A stretch of 64,000 nucleotides of DNA from Oidiodendron maius Zn (taxonomy: Eukaryota; Ascomycota; Leotiomycetes; Myxotrichaceae). The stretch is from contig KN832889.1 of assembly GCA_000827325.1 (NCBI GenBank), forward strand, positions 1 through 64,000. Reading direction: 5' to 3'. The notes beneath the pieces were generated by a model that saw only the letters and a list, made by a program, of their open reading frames with translations, was not told where the DNA came from and searched no databases. Below, in pieces: positions 21,512 through 32,499 of this stretch (position 1 is the stretch's first letter; every line of letters begins with the position of its first letter). The translations under genes were made by a program, and so were the position numbers.

Positions 21512-22707
21512 CGTAGTTCTCAGGGATCAAGGAGACCTGCATGTAGCACTGGCCTCAAATAGGCAGGGTGAATGATGTCGAAGGATGCGCTGACCAGCCA
21601 GGAGGAGTGGGTGTGGTAGTAGAGGAAGACCCCAGGTAGCTCGGTTATTGCCCTCGAAAGTATGCGGTTAATAGCATTCGCTGAGTTGTGAATGGAACCC
21701 AGTAATGCAAATTGTATAAAGTAGGGATATGGAATGAAGTTAGGAGAGTTTTCGCCGATGTGGTCCGCTTTCTGCCGCCACTCACCGCTTCAATACAAAA
21801 ACCATGAAATTGTCAAGAGGGGTTGATTTTCCTAGGGGACTACTAGGACATTCCTATAAACTGCTGACTAGAGTCAGGGCCAGGAGGGGCTATGTATGGT
21901 GTGTCTAGTGGATAATTTTCTTGTTCAAACATTCTTACTACAGTCGTTTGCGAAATGGCTTCCCCTCGGTCAAATATGTAGGAAGCGCTAATGCCACGGT
22001 CGGAGCAAAACAACCCAATAGTTATCTCAGGGTGTCGCACATCTTGGGTGCAGCTGAGCCAAATTCACGCTGGGACGACTCTACCGAGTTTCTCATTTTA
22101 ATTTTATGTTCCCGCCCTTTTATCTACAAATTTATGATTCTAGATGGTAGAGAATGACGCTCATATGGTGATATAGTGTCACGGTCAAAAATCAACCTAA
22201 AATAGCCTAGTTTCTACTATACCACATTCAGGGTTTCAGGAGGGTTTTATACCCAACATAGCCACATTCTATTGTGTATATAGAGACCATTTCCTACCTA
22301 GATAGACCTCTAATCGAGTCGTTCTTAATAATGGGGAATACTCCCCTCTTTGACCGTTTTTCAACGCAACATATAGATTCAGGGATGGCTAGTGACTAAG
22401 TTACCCCAACCCTGGCAGACTGCTGGCATCTTGATTCGTCCACATAGCCACAGCTGAAATAGGGCAGATGTTCAGCTCAGTCTCGAGAACGGCCTTGCAA
22501 CTTGCGACCATGGAGTAGTCGCACCACCATCACTTCATCCTTGGAAGCTGGTTGGTGAGCGCTTAAACCAGCCTGGCGTGGTTTCTTCTGAATAGAACGG
22601 GACTCTAGATAGGGTTTCTGAATTTACTGCAAAGCTGGTTAACAAGAAAACAAAGCGAAATACGGAACAGGCGCAACACTGAACGCCCTTCCGAAGACAA
22701 CAGAGAC
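21512..22707. other. Divergent intergenic region, 1.2 kb
   Basis: Separates the HET gene from the divergent NACHT-ankyrin gene. A 65-codon minus frame (21843-22040) has no recognisable content. CGGTCAAA near 22180 and TTTGACCG near 22355 are an inverted pair about 170 bp apart, possibly the ends of a small degraded element. No gene seen. Confidence 0.35.
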
Positions 22708-25700
22708 ATGCCGTTTAGGTTCAAGAAGGGTGGCTGGCCAAAGGCGAAAGCTAAGGACGATTTCAACGCCTCTAGTTCCGTTTTAGAGAGCGATGCATTA
22801 GACCCGGGACTGGGTGAACAAGAGACTAGTCTCCAAGAGTTGTGTCCAATATCAGAACTCTGGAATCAGGCGTATGACGATCTGAGGTCAGATTTAAAGG
22901 ATGGAAAGCTTATCAAGAAGTACGAAGCTATCATAGCAACACATCTTTCAACAGTCGTTGCTTCAACTAGACAGACCCTAGCTCCTGTAAAGGAATCCAG
23001 GAAAGACGATATGCTGCGGGTTTTGGATAAAAAAATGGTCGAAGTGAAGGCTAATAAGTGGAAGCTGAGGTTTCATAATCATGAAGTACTTGTTGAGGAC
23101 CTCGCGAAGCCCGTAATTGACATGATCGACCTGGCTGATAAGTACGTGAGTGATGCTGTCAGTGCTAATCCGTACGCGTCGATTGCGTGGGCTGGCGTTG
23201 GACTTATCCTGCCCGTGAGTAATCAAGGGGTCATTGCTGCATCCACTTCACTGAGGCTGATGTGTTTAGATCTTCCTTAATCCATCCAAGCAATCCGCCT
23301 CCATGGCTACTGGACTGAAAATGATATCGAACCTGATCGTACAAAGTTGTATGAGAGAAGATCTCTATGCTCATCGGTATGGGTCTGACAAAGGCAACAC
23401 AAATCAGAAGACATTCTTGAATATCCATATTCAGTACCGCAAGAAACTTCAAGAGCTCTACTCTCTGATACTGAGGTTTGAAGCTGGATGCGTGGTCTAT
23501 TACTACTCTGGTCGCTCGACGCGTCTCCTCTCTGACTTCGTTAAGTGGAATGATTGGGACACTGCGATTGCGGAAATTGAGCACCAAAATACCGCATTCG
23601 TAGAAACGTATGAACTGATGAAGAGGGCAATGACGCAAGAAGACTATGATGCGGTGTACGCGAATCATGTCGAGACTAACAAGATTACAAAGTCAATAGG
23701 CAATGATATTTCGGATTTGAAGCGGGCAATCGAGCGAGCTCAAGTGGATAACACCAGAAAACAATTACTTGAGTGGCTGACACCAGTGAAACCTTCGACA
23801 AATTACATTAGCCTGATTGGGACGCGCGGAATAAATTCAGCAATCTGGTTTCTGACGGATAAAATAACGTTCCAGTGGGAGAAAGAGCCTGATTCACTTT
23901 TGTGGCTCAACGGAAAAGGTATGACCACTGTCATGAGTTTAATATATGGAGCAAATATTGACATGGCTCTGAAGTCGGTTCTGGCAAATCTGTTTTGAGG
24001 TAAGTTTGACACTAGGAGGTATATTCCTTCTGCCACTTTCCTCTTTTAAAACACAAAGCTAAGGCACCAGTATAGCGCACTTGCTATTAAATGGATCACA
24101 GAACGGCATGAAGATAATCCAGAAGAAGCCATAGCTTACTGGTACTTCACCTTCAGTGATACCACAAAACAGGATATGTCAGAAATGTATCGCTCACTCA
24201 TTAGGCAGCTTCTGTCACGCAGACCAGACACCCCAGAGGCTGTTAAAGCTCTTCGTCGATACCAAGACGCTGGCCAAGATCCAGACACAGCACGACTTGA
24301 GGATACTCTAGCAGCCACTATCCGAGGATTTTCAAATGTGTACATCATTATTGATGCTTTAGACGAATGTCCTACCAGCAATAATCAGCGAGAAAATCTA
24401 TTGAGAAGTCTTTCTTCATTACTGAAGAAATCCTCACACAATATTCACATGCTATGGACAAGCAGGCTAGAGCCGGATATTGAGATTGCTTTCCATGGTC
24501 TTACACACCCTCATACAAAGATCAATTTTGATCTTGCATCACACCAAGGCGCTGTCAACCGGGGAATTGCATGCCATATAGACAACACACTAGCAATAGC
24601 GCCCTGCGATAAATGGCCAGAAAATATCAAGACGGAAGTGCGCGAGGCCTTGGTTGAGAAAGCTGACGGAATGTAAGTGCACTGTCGTCGTTGAGGCAAC
24701 ATACTTCATTGAGAAATTCAACTGATACACTGCACGAACACTAGGTTCCAGTACATCTCGATTCAGCTCGAAACTATTCGAGGCCTTCAAAGACCGCAGG
24801 AGATACAACAAGCAATTCAAAATCTTCCAAATGGACTGGATGGCACATATGACAGAATCTTCAAGGCAATCGAATCCAGAAATCAGAAGCAGGTAATCAG
24901 TCTGTTGAAATGGCTTTGCTTTTCGGTTAGGCCATTATATCTCGAGGAGCTAGCAGAAATATTCATTCTTTACCCTGAAAAGGATGTACCCTTCGATCTG
25001 GACAATCGGCTTTTCTCCCCCGAAGCAGTACTCACTTATCTCCCTAATCTCGTGGTGACATCTTCGGACGACAGGGAGCGACGCAGAGGTCCCAGGGTCA
25101 AGTTCGCCCACTTTTCGATCCAAGAGTACATCTTATCGCAGCGGATTACACAACGGCCGACTAAAGATTTCCACGTCGAAGAGGCGGACGCACATCTACA
25201 TATTGCGAAATCGTGTCTAACCTATCATTTGCACCTCAGCCGAGACATACTCCTGACGGAAGACATATTTGAAAAATTTATGTTATGGATGTATGTATCC
25301 TATCATTGGCACAGACACATAGAAAAGATAGCCATCAAATCATTACCGGTCGCTCTCGAAAGCCTCGTGTTACAGTTTCTTGACCGACGTTCACGGGCAT
25401 ATTTGAACATGAACCGAATCTTGAACGCCGATGGGTTATTAAATTCGACTTGGGACTTGCATCCTGAAGAGGTCTGCCCACCACTGTTCTATTGTGCCTG
25501 GCTTCCATCTCTCTGGCCGATAAGATATCTGATTGAAAATGGCGCCAATATAGACGAAGTTTCAGACAACGGTTCCCGTTACGGCAGTAGCTTCGCCTTA
25601 CAGCATGCAATTACGAAAGGAAAGACAGAAAATGCCAAATTTTTATTGCACAGAAATGCAAATACTAATGTACAAGGAGGACTATATGGAAATGCCTTGC

Positions 25701-26611
25701 AAGCGGCAGCAAGGATGGAAGACCATGAGATTGTCCAATTACTGCTTGATAAGGGTGCCAATGTCAACGCACAGGGAGGATATTATGGAAATGCCTTGCA
25801 GGCAGCAATAAGCCATGGTGATGCTAAGATGGTCCAACTTCTCCTCGACAACGGTGCCGATGTCAACGCACAGGGAGGAAGTTTTGGAAATGCCTTGCAG
25901 GCAGCAGTAGCTCTGAGTAATGCTAAGATTGCCCAACTACTACTCGATAAGGGTGCTGATGTCAACGCACAGGGAGGAGATTATGGAAATGCCTTGCAGG
26001 CAGCAGCAGCTCAGAGTAATGCTGAGATTGTCCAACTACTACTCGATAAGGGTGCTGATGTCAACGCACAGGGAGGAGATTATGGAAATGCCTTGCAGGC
26101 AGCAGCAGCTCTGAGTAATGCTGAGATTGTCCAATTACTACTCGATAAGGGCGTCGATGTCAACGCACGTGGAGGATTTTATGGGAATGCTCTGCAAGCG
26201 GCAGCAAGGTGCTATAATCTTAAGACTTTCCAACTACTGCTCGATAATGGCGCTGATGTTAATGCATACGGAGGAGACTATGGGACGGCCTTGCAGACAG
26301 CAGCAGCTCTGAACAACGCTGAGATTATCCTACTTCTCCTCGATAAAGGTGTGGATATCAACGCGCAAGGAGGACATTTTGGAAATGCTGTACAAGCTGC
26401 TGTGGCGAGGCAAAGGTACAACATCGCCCGACTTCTTCATTCTCGCGGAGCAAAAGTGGATCCGCCGGGTCCCGAGTGGGAAGAAATGTTATCACGCCTT
26501 AGCAAGCAATATCGCGGTGAAGATATGGTAAATCACCTGAAGGAATTCCAAGCCGATCCTACCGGTTTTCTCGCCCCGAGCTTACTAGTAGACCGGAAAG
26601 GAAGACAATGA
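22708..26611 (+). CDS. STAND NTPase: NACHT-ankyrin repeat receptor
   Basis: Five exons: 22708-23214, 23270-23918, 23975-23999 (25-nt microexon), 24076-24672, 24745-26611. All introns are GT-AG and phases close at 1214 residues. The N-terminus (about 50-310) matches the NACHT-associated NWD domain (LWNQAYDDLRSD, SIAWAGVGLILP, IFLNPSKQ). The microexon completes the P-loop GKVGSGKSVL at about residue 385. NACHT follows with VYIIIDALDECPTSN (Walker B) and LWTSRLEPDIE. A winged-helix-like part precedes FAHFSIQEYILSQR. Eight 33-residue ankyrin repeats occupy about 900-1165. These receptors oligomerise on ligand recognition and drive immune-type or incompatibility cell death. No N-terminal effector domain of known type is evident. 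Confidence 0.88.
25673..26464 (+). repeat. Eight tandem 99-bp repeats encoding ankyrin units
   Basis: Units start at 25673, 25772, 25871, 25970, 26069, 26168, 26267 and 26366. The consensus unit starts QGGDYGNALQAAAALSNAEI and continues VQLLLDKGADVNA. Units 4 and 5 are almost identical in DNA, and units 2-5 are very similar. Units 1, 7 and 8 are more diverged, as expected of an array homogenised in its middle by unequal exchange. Confidence 0.9.
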
Positions 26612-27352
26612 TCATGATGATGATGATGACTGCTGCTAGTCGAGCAGAGATCCGACATCGAGCCTAGGAAAAGGAAATAATACTACTGTCATCAACTGCT
26701 GAATTCGTGCTGAACAGTTTCCGCTGGTACTAATTGAAATGCGAGCCAATATCGACACGAGAGATGTGGCTGAGCACATCGTATCTCAGGCCCTATTAAA
26801 AGCTGTGGATATGAGACTCCTATGGAGAAACAGAATGCGAAAGGCAATAGTATTCAATTAGAGTTGGGGGATCCCCGGATTCCCCTGAATTCTAGCTCCC
26901 CGCTGGAACGGGGGCTGGACTGAGATTTTGGCAAAGCGAGCCGACAGGTCGTTAAAGACAGGAGGTTCTTGACTTAGCTGCTCCAGTTGCGCCTGAGAAT
27001 GGCCCAAACGGCCGTACTCCAGTGCTCTTCGCGTTAATGCGTAGTTTCCATGCCACGCGTCTAGATGCGAGTCTAGGACAAAAATGAGGCGCGTTAGCTG
27101 CTTCCAGTTACTTTCACTCGTATCTACATTAGGAGACAAGCTTTTCATGCGTCAATAATACAGTAGCTGCCAAATTTTCATGCATGGGCACGAGGAATTT
27201 CGCCTGTCGGCTATAATGCACGCTTTTATGCATATTTTAAAATTAATAGCCGCAAGGCACCAATTCGCATATCCTTAAAATCACTTGATCCCACCTTCTT
27301 GCTTGTTCTCCTGCCCCATCCATAATACAGGCAAAGATCATCTTCATTCACA
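26612..27352. other. Intergenic stretch with a 96-codon unassigned frame
   Basis: A minus-strand frame at 26858-27148 (starting MKSLSPNVDTSESNWKQLTR) has coding-like composition but no domain I recognise; it could be a small gene or a remnant. Otherwise this is the 3' region of the NACHT gene and the promoter of the wall-protein gene. Confidence 0.35.
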
Positions 27353-28128
27353 ATGTATACACCCACTTTCGCTCTAGGCCTCTTAGTGAGTGCCGTCGCT
27401 GCTGATTACACCACAACACTCCTACTTCTCGGTCAGCCCAATGAGTCTCTCGTCGGCAGTGTCATCGCGTCGGTAAGCAATCTTGGCCTATCTCGATTAC
27501 AATGCACTCTTCTCCAGGTCTGTGAGTGGTCTGCTAACATCGCTGACAGGATGCGACGGCCACCACCTACTCGCTGGATTGCGCAGCTACTGTGGACCCG
27601 GATATCTGCGGCGTCCCTTCGAGCTTTTCCTTTACTCAAGGTCCATCAACAATGCACTTTTCAGTACCCACGTACGATGAAATTGGGAGCTCGGAAGTTA
27701 TAGATATCCAATGCCAAATCACCTCGAATGGCGGCCCATGCACTTACGCGCTAATCAGCGCGGGAACCACTTCCACTCAGACGGTCACCACCTACGCGAA
27801 CTTTGGATCGGATGCGGGCGCGCAAGCAGTGACTATCACAGCCGGTGCAGAGCCAGGTGCTAGCAACACCGCTGCTTCAGCGTCCGCTACAGCGACAACG
27901 AGTACGGCGGCGGGTGAGAACACTGGCAGCTCAATTGGCTCTAGCAGTACGGCATCTGGAGGCGCAACTGCTGCAGGCAGCTCTGCAGAGATCTCGACTA
28001 AGAGCACGTCTAGCAGTTCTATCATCAGCACAAAAGCTAGCACAGGAGGTGTGCCAATAATCACAGGTGGTCCACAGTGGATAATTGGGGGTGCAGCTGC
28101 AGCTGTGATGGCCATTGCTGGTGTATAA
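27353..28128 (+). CDS. GPI-anchored cell-wall-type protein
   Basis: Exons 27353-27472 and 27550-28128 with a 77-nt GT-AG intron; phases close at 232 residues. It has a signal peptide (MYTPTFALGLLVSAVAA). A compact N-terminal domain contains paired Cys (YSLDCAATVDPDICGVP, IDIQCQITSNGGPCTY). A Ser/Thr/Ala/Gly-rich region of about 90 residues is suited to O-glycosylation. The C-terminus is hydrophobic after a small-residue stretch (IIGGAAAAVMAIAGV), as expected of a GPI attachment signal. It is probably located in the plasma membrane or cell wall; its specific role is unknown. The start agrees with the signal peptide. Confidence 0.75.
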
Positions 28129-28342
28129 AGGAATAATGTAAAGGTCAAATCAGCATTATGTAAGATTATGTATTGCAGCAAGTTTAAGGAGTCTGGGTTA
28201 TGAAGTTAGCCTTCTGGGTGTGTTAGGAGTTATATTTTTTACTTGGCAATGTACAGGGATAGAGTGGCAAGCAAGCATCCAGAGAGATTTTATTTATTTT
28301 GTGGAAGGTTCATTTAAGACATAAATCTTTTATCCTATGCTA

Positions 28343-29547
28343 CTAGACACAGGTGCCTTTGCTCAATCTCTGCATAGTCACGTAAGCTTCCTCCAGCAAT
28401 TCCCAGCGACATTCTTTCAAAGCGACCCTGATCGCGCATATCAACCCCCTTGTCTTATTCGCCTCGAAGCTGACATCACATCCTGCCCGCAAAGCATTCA
28501 GCATTCTCACCACGTATTCCTCCGCGCTGATTAAGATGGCTGCGTCTTTAACATCGCCAGTCATAGTACCATAAGCCTACAGCACCAATGCCGCGTGGTA
28601 TAAAGACCAAGGCCTGAGGACAATATTGTCCTCTCAGGCACAGTAACGACGGTCAATGAACATCGTTTCCTTAACCAACAGTGAATGATAGATTGCCTGC
28701 TTTGCTTCTTTCTTCCTGCTCCATTTCGCAATCCCAGATTCTGCCTTTGTGAAGTCTCTTTTGATGAGGGGATTGTGGAAGAGCGCTGTCTTTTGCGATA
28801 GCACCGAGGTCGGTCAGATATGTATGTATTACGATATATACCAGGCGATGCAATGGCTGACCGGCTTGAAGACAAAGGTATGGCTGGAGAGACAATAGTG
28901 AGAGTGACCACGTGTCAATGGTATTAGCCACTGTATCTCTCCAATCCTCGACCTGTCCGGTGGGTGTTGGAGTGTCTCGGGAACAGACAATCTTTGAAGC
29001 TCCGATACCCAAAATCATAGCATCCCGAGCATGTAGCCTGGACGATAAACAACGCTTGAAGACACCAGAGTGGAACGGGAGGCTCAAATGTGTGAGTCTG
29101 CTTCCAACGTTACTATGTGATATCGGAAAACGTAAGTAATACTAACCGAGAATATCATCCATCTAAGTACTTCGTGAATCCCTTGACCAATTTCATAAAG
29201 AAGAGGATCTTCCGCTGAAGTCGATCCCGGGTAGCGATTGCTGCCAGCAATAGGGATGGCCTACTGTAATAGAGAGAGACAGCCGATGTAAATTCGGAAA
29301 GTGGCGATGTTAATTTTCGAAATACAGGTTGTGTAACATCTCCAAAGTTGTCGGATGCAGATACGAAGAATGTAAGACAGCTGGCGGAATGCTCTGTAAG
29401 CATGCAATAATTCTGTCTCGAGCTGTGGGCCTGATCAAGATGGACAGATGTCACTGCCGGTAGTATGTGTGTCGACCATGATTGGTGGCTGTGTGGAGGA
29501 ATCTCTGAAGAGCTGCAACGTATCGAAGGTGGGCGTTTACGTGGCAT
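28343..29547 (-). pseudogene. Relic of a fungal-specific transcription factor (C-terminal part)
   Basis: Several minus-strand pieces together resemble the C-terminal half of C2H2/fungal-domain regulators: FTKAESGIAKWSRKKEAKQ, then LRPWSLYHAALVL followed by a TAG (28577-28579) where the family has Trp (VLWAYG), then AEEYVVRMLNALRAGC and ALKECRWELLEEAY at the end. TGG to TAG is a G-to-A change. The upstream frame 29547-29155 (MPRKRPPSIRCSSS...) might be a 5' exon but holds no DNA-binding motif. I could not find a splice pattern giving an intact protein. It is most likely a decayed, 5'-truncated gene. Exon limits are uncertain. Confidence 0.45.
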
Positions 29548-29990
29548 GGGGATAAACAGAGGTTGAAGCTAGTGCTAATAAAAGGGACAGGCTATTTCCA
29601 CTTGCACCTATGGTATAATTGTCGGCTCCCCTACACTGGCCGGCGATGAGGCGAGTGTACTGTACTTGTGCAGTTCTAAATGGGAATGTCACGACTCGGT
29701 AAACACCTCTATCAAAATTGGAGTATTGGGATCGGGCTTATGTAGGTAGCTAATCTAGAGAAATTATCAAGCATATACTGTTGTGATGCACGAGATTGGA
29801 CACTCAACGAGCACGAGTGCTCGCATAATCTGATACAAGACTACGTAACCTGTCTTAAAAAGAAGTCGCTATATACTAGATAGTAATATTATAGCTTACA
29901 CGGTCTGATTTGGCCGAAGTTAGAGAAGAGTATCGAAATCAATAAAAATCAGAGATAGTAGCTTATCCTCATTTTATGGCCAGGAATGCC
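29548..29990. other. Gene-free stretch
   Basis: About 440 bp between two pseudogenes, AT-rich towards 29830-29960. Nothing recognised. Confidence 0.35.
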
Positions 29991-30985
29991 TTAAATCAAA
30001 AAGGAGTCTGCATGGGTGTTGATGTAAGCCATCTGATCCTCACGGTATGTGTCTGTAATCACTTCAGGCCCCGACTCGATGAAATGATACATTTTCTTAT
30101 CCGAAGACGTGTATTCAGGCCACTTTGCCAATTCAGATCTGCCATGGTTGTTAGGATCCAAGGTTGAAACAAAGGAGATGGTTGTATCCATGATATTCTT
30201 CGAATTGGGCACTGGTAGCGTTCCGTAGTCATAGAAGAAGATGTCACTTCCGTGGAAAGACCCTGGGACTGGGACGTTAAGTATGTTGCTTCCTAGAATG
30301 GGGGGCAGTGAGAGGTCGGCAAGACTGTTGTCAGTTTGGTAGGTCCACTTTGGACCTGGCGCGTTGCTTAGAAGCTGTCGTCGCTGCGCTTCAAAGCTGT
30401 AATCACCTGTCCAAGCGGCAATGCGCTTATACTGAGGTGTGATGGAGTTCAATATTCCAGTGTCGAATGGGGAACCTGCTGTTGGGTCCTGTGGATAAAG
30501 CTCAGCAAGGCAGTCCATTTCTTCGGAAGTCGCCATCGGCCACCAAATCGATTTGAAGTAGTTTTTGAACTGATCCGTAGATGTCGTGTTGAGGCTGTTA
30601 ACAAGCGAAAACAGGGTGCCCTCATCTTTCATGTCGCCTATGATCAGCGACACATTTGCGATCTTGCCTTCGTCGACTAGAGTATGAGGGCTTTTCGTCA
30701 AGAAAGTGCCATCGGGTCGAGGGGCCCAGGTGGATTGTAGACTATGGTACCCAGCAAAGTAAGCTGCCCGCGCGAATGATTTGTTAGTAACTACCACAGA
30801 TAATATACACTATTTCAAGAAGACGAGGGCAACTTACGTTCGCCTTGAACTGAAGAGTATATACTCTCGTACGAAGCGTCTCTGAGACATGCAATCTTGT
30901 CTGGAGCAGCCGAGCACCCTGCATTCGATACCATGCGGCCGAAAATTGGCTGCTGACGCTCCGGACCTTGAACCTTGATGGGTAT
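29991..30985 (-). pseudogene. Type-B carboxylesterase, C-terminal half only
   Basis: Two exons, 30985-30838 and 30763-29991 (74-nt GT-AG intron), give an uninterrupted 306-residue reading with no initiator of its own. It starts at an apparent splice acceptor. Sequence is characteristic of carboxylesterase/lipase family B after the nucleophile elbow: PIFGRMVSNAGCSAAPDKIA, then YFAGYHSLQSTWAPRPDGTF, LIIGDMKDEGTLFS (acidic residue of the triad), and PGSFHGSDIFFYDYG (catalytic His). The N-terminal half with the GESAG serine is absent. Upstream lies a histone H3 relic instead. An N-terminal half of the same family lies at 44320-45410 on the other strand. Such esterases are usually secreted hydrolases; this one cannot be active alone. 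Confidence 0.75.
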
Positions 30986-31017
30986 CTACCTCAATACAGT
31001 AAATATTAGTATACCTA

Positions 31018-31179
31018 TAAGCTCTAGGATAGTATCTTATAGATTAGGAGCTTAATAGACTTTTAGCATTAATAGATCTTATAAAGAACAAGAGTTTTAG
31101 GCTTATATCTATAGGGCTTCTTAGTGCTACTAGTAAGTAGGATAGACTTTCTAGTAGCTTTAGAAGCAAGTGACTTAGT
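31018..31179 (-). pseudogene. Histone H3 relic, RIP-mutated
   Basis: Read on the minus strand in one frame, about 54 codons align with the core of histone H3 from the K27 region through alpha-N and alpha-1: TKSLASKATRKS corresponds to RKQLASKAARKS, TKKPYRYKPKT to VKKPHRYKPGT, and after stops KSIKLLIYKI to KSTELLIRKL. Most differences are explained by C-to-T or G-to-A changes: His to Tyr, Glu to Lys, Gly to Ser or Lys, Ala to Val, Thr to Ile, Gln to stop. Similarity ends near the esterase acceptor at 30989. No start codon or N-terminal tail is recognisable. A chromatin gene is not expected here, so this is a dead duplicate. Confidence 0.75.
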
Positions 31180-31298
31180 AGCGGTCCAATGGGTACCCAT
31201 TGGGCAGCCTACATAAAGTAGATATTGCCACATACTATAGTAACTTAATCTCATGCCATCCCATACCAGGTATTTCTTGAACGCTATATTTTGCACTG

Positions 31299-32138
31299 TC
31301 AAATATGTTTGTGATGACGAGCTCTCTTACCAATGTCCCCCTCTAACGTCACACACCAAGCGGAAATCAAGAAATCCATCATATCCTGGCCCAAATCCTT
31401 AACCACGCTCAGCACCGGCATACCTTCACACTCCATGCCCCTCTCCCTCGCAAGAGCAATCACCTCCTCATTATTATCAACCCATTTCCCTTCATAAAAG
31501 CGCAATATATGGGTTTGCACTCCGACCTCATCAACACCAAGCGTAACCAAATAGTTACCCTCTGTTTCGCCTGTAGTCTTCCCTACAGCCTGCGTATCAA
31601 TTTTGCCGTCCTTTAGCGGGATCGGAGCCTGAGTGCTGAAGTCCCACACGACCTTCAAAAGGCCAACAGCGGAAAGTAAGCCATGAGATTGCCTAGCCGT
31701 AACATTCTTAAAAGTTGGTCGGACCGGATGCAACGGAGTAATGAACTCGTCAGCGATGGCGTAGACGGCGAGGGGTTTCTCGCTGTTTTTATCTATTCTG
31801 CGTACGTCCACTGAGATTGAAGCGTGGACGTGCAGCAGAGAAGTGCCGAGAGTGTAGAGGGGTGCGCCACTGCCAAGAGGGAGCTGGATGACTGACAAAC
31901 CCGTTGGGTCGATCGTCAGCATCCTTCCGAGTGCATTCCCTGCACTGGACCTGGACCAGCGTCGTAAGCTGGAGCCTCCTCGTATGGAATAGCTCCTCAT
32001 CCTCATACTGAGAAAGGGCATGTTCTTTGCCTTTATCCATTTGAATATGAGTTGCCTTGGAAGATGCGGTAAGGCTAATGTGGATCTAATGTTGTAGGGA
32101 AAGATATTGCTAGCGGAGGATTTCAGAAATGAGTGCAT
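31299..32138 (-). CDS. Unrecognised protein with basic N-terminus
   Basis: Single uninterrupted frame of 279 residues. I do not recognise a family. The first 60 residues are rich in Arg, Ser and Leu with no acidic residue and would pass as a mitochondrial presequence. The remainder is a beta-rich soluble-looking region (GRMLTIDPTGLSVIQLPLGS, APLYTLGTSLLHVHASISV, GNYLVTLGVDEVGVQTHIL) ending in a basic tail. A donor-like GTAAGA near the 3' end would require a 35-nt intron and read into the H3 relic, so I keep the simple stop. It could be a tubby-like beta barrel protein, but this is a guess from strand pattern only. Confidence 0.55.
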   Translation of the reverse strand: MHSFLKSSASNIFPYNIRSTLALPHLPRQLIFKWIKAKNMPFLSMRMRSYSIRGGSSLRRWSRSSAGNALGRMLTIDPTGLSVIQLPLGSGAPLYTLGTSLLHVHASISVDVRRIDKNSEKPLAVYAIADEFITPLHPVRPTFKNVTARQSHGLLSAVGLLKVVWDFSTQAPIPLKDGKIDTQAVGKTTGETEGNYLVTLGVDEVGVQTHILRFYEGKWVDNNEEVIALARERGMECEGMPVLSVVKDLGQDMMDFLISAWCVTLEGDIGKRARHHKHI

Positions 32139-32499
32139 AAAGTACAGGGCATTTACGGCTGTTTAAGTTCATGCAGTGAAGTTGTTTGGGTCATCCTTGA
32201 GCTGGCTATGATGAATGAGAAGTGGCTTAGACTTTAAAATTCGAACAAGCAAATAAACTTATGGACTTCTATCCAATACAACCCCTCTATATCTGTCCAT
32301 ATATTTGCCTTTCAGGTTCTCTCTATCAATACGATCATATCAAACCTTCGGCTACGTGAGGCGAGATACGAGCGCCTGTAATTGACGGATCGATCTGGGA
32401 TTTGTATTTGTCAATCCCGTCGATAGGAGCGTATTTTTCACAGAGATAACACATGTTGTTATAGGCACTGTCACCCAGTATAAGCGAATGCAAGAGAAA
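32139..32499. other. Gene-free stretch
   Basis: Promoter side of the unrecognised protein gene and 3' side of the kinase gene. Nothing else recognised. Confidence 0.35.

Noticed and set aside
23800-24000. Apparent loss of the P-loop in the NACHT-ankyrin protein
   Set aside because: The unspliced frame reads GKGMTTVMSL, but a 56-nt GT-AG intron at 23919-23974 joins to GSGKSVL, restoring an intact Walker A.
25579-26312. Overlapping ORFs on both strands through the ankyrin repeats
   Set aside because: The periodic DNA keeps alternate frames open; only the plus frame encodes ankyrin units.
25673-26464. CRISPR-like or satellite array
   Set aside because: The 99-bp period is continuous coding sequence for ankyrin repeats in a eukaryotic gene.
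31069-31302. 3' exon of the unrecognised 31299-32138 gene
   Set aside because: It would need a 35-nt intron and would read directly into the histone H3 relic.
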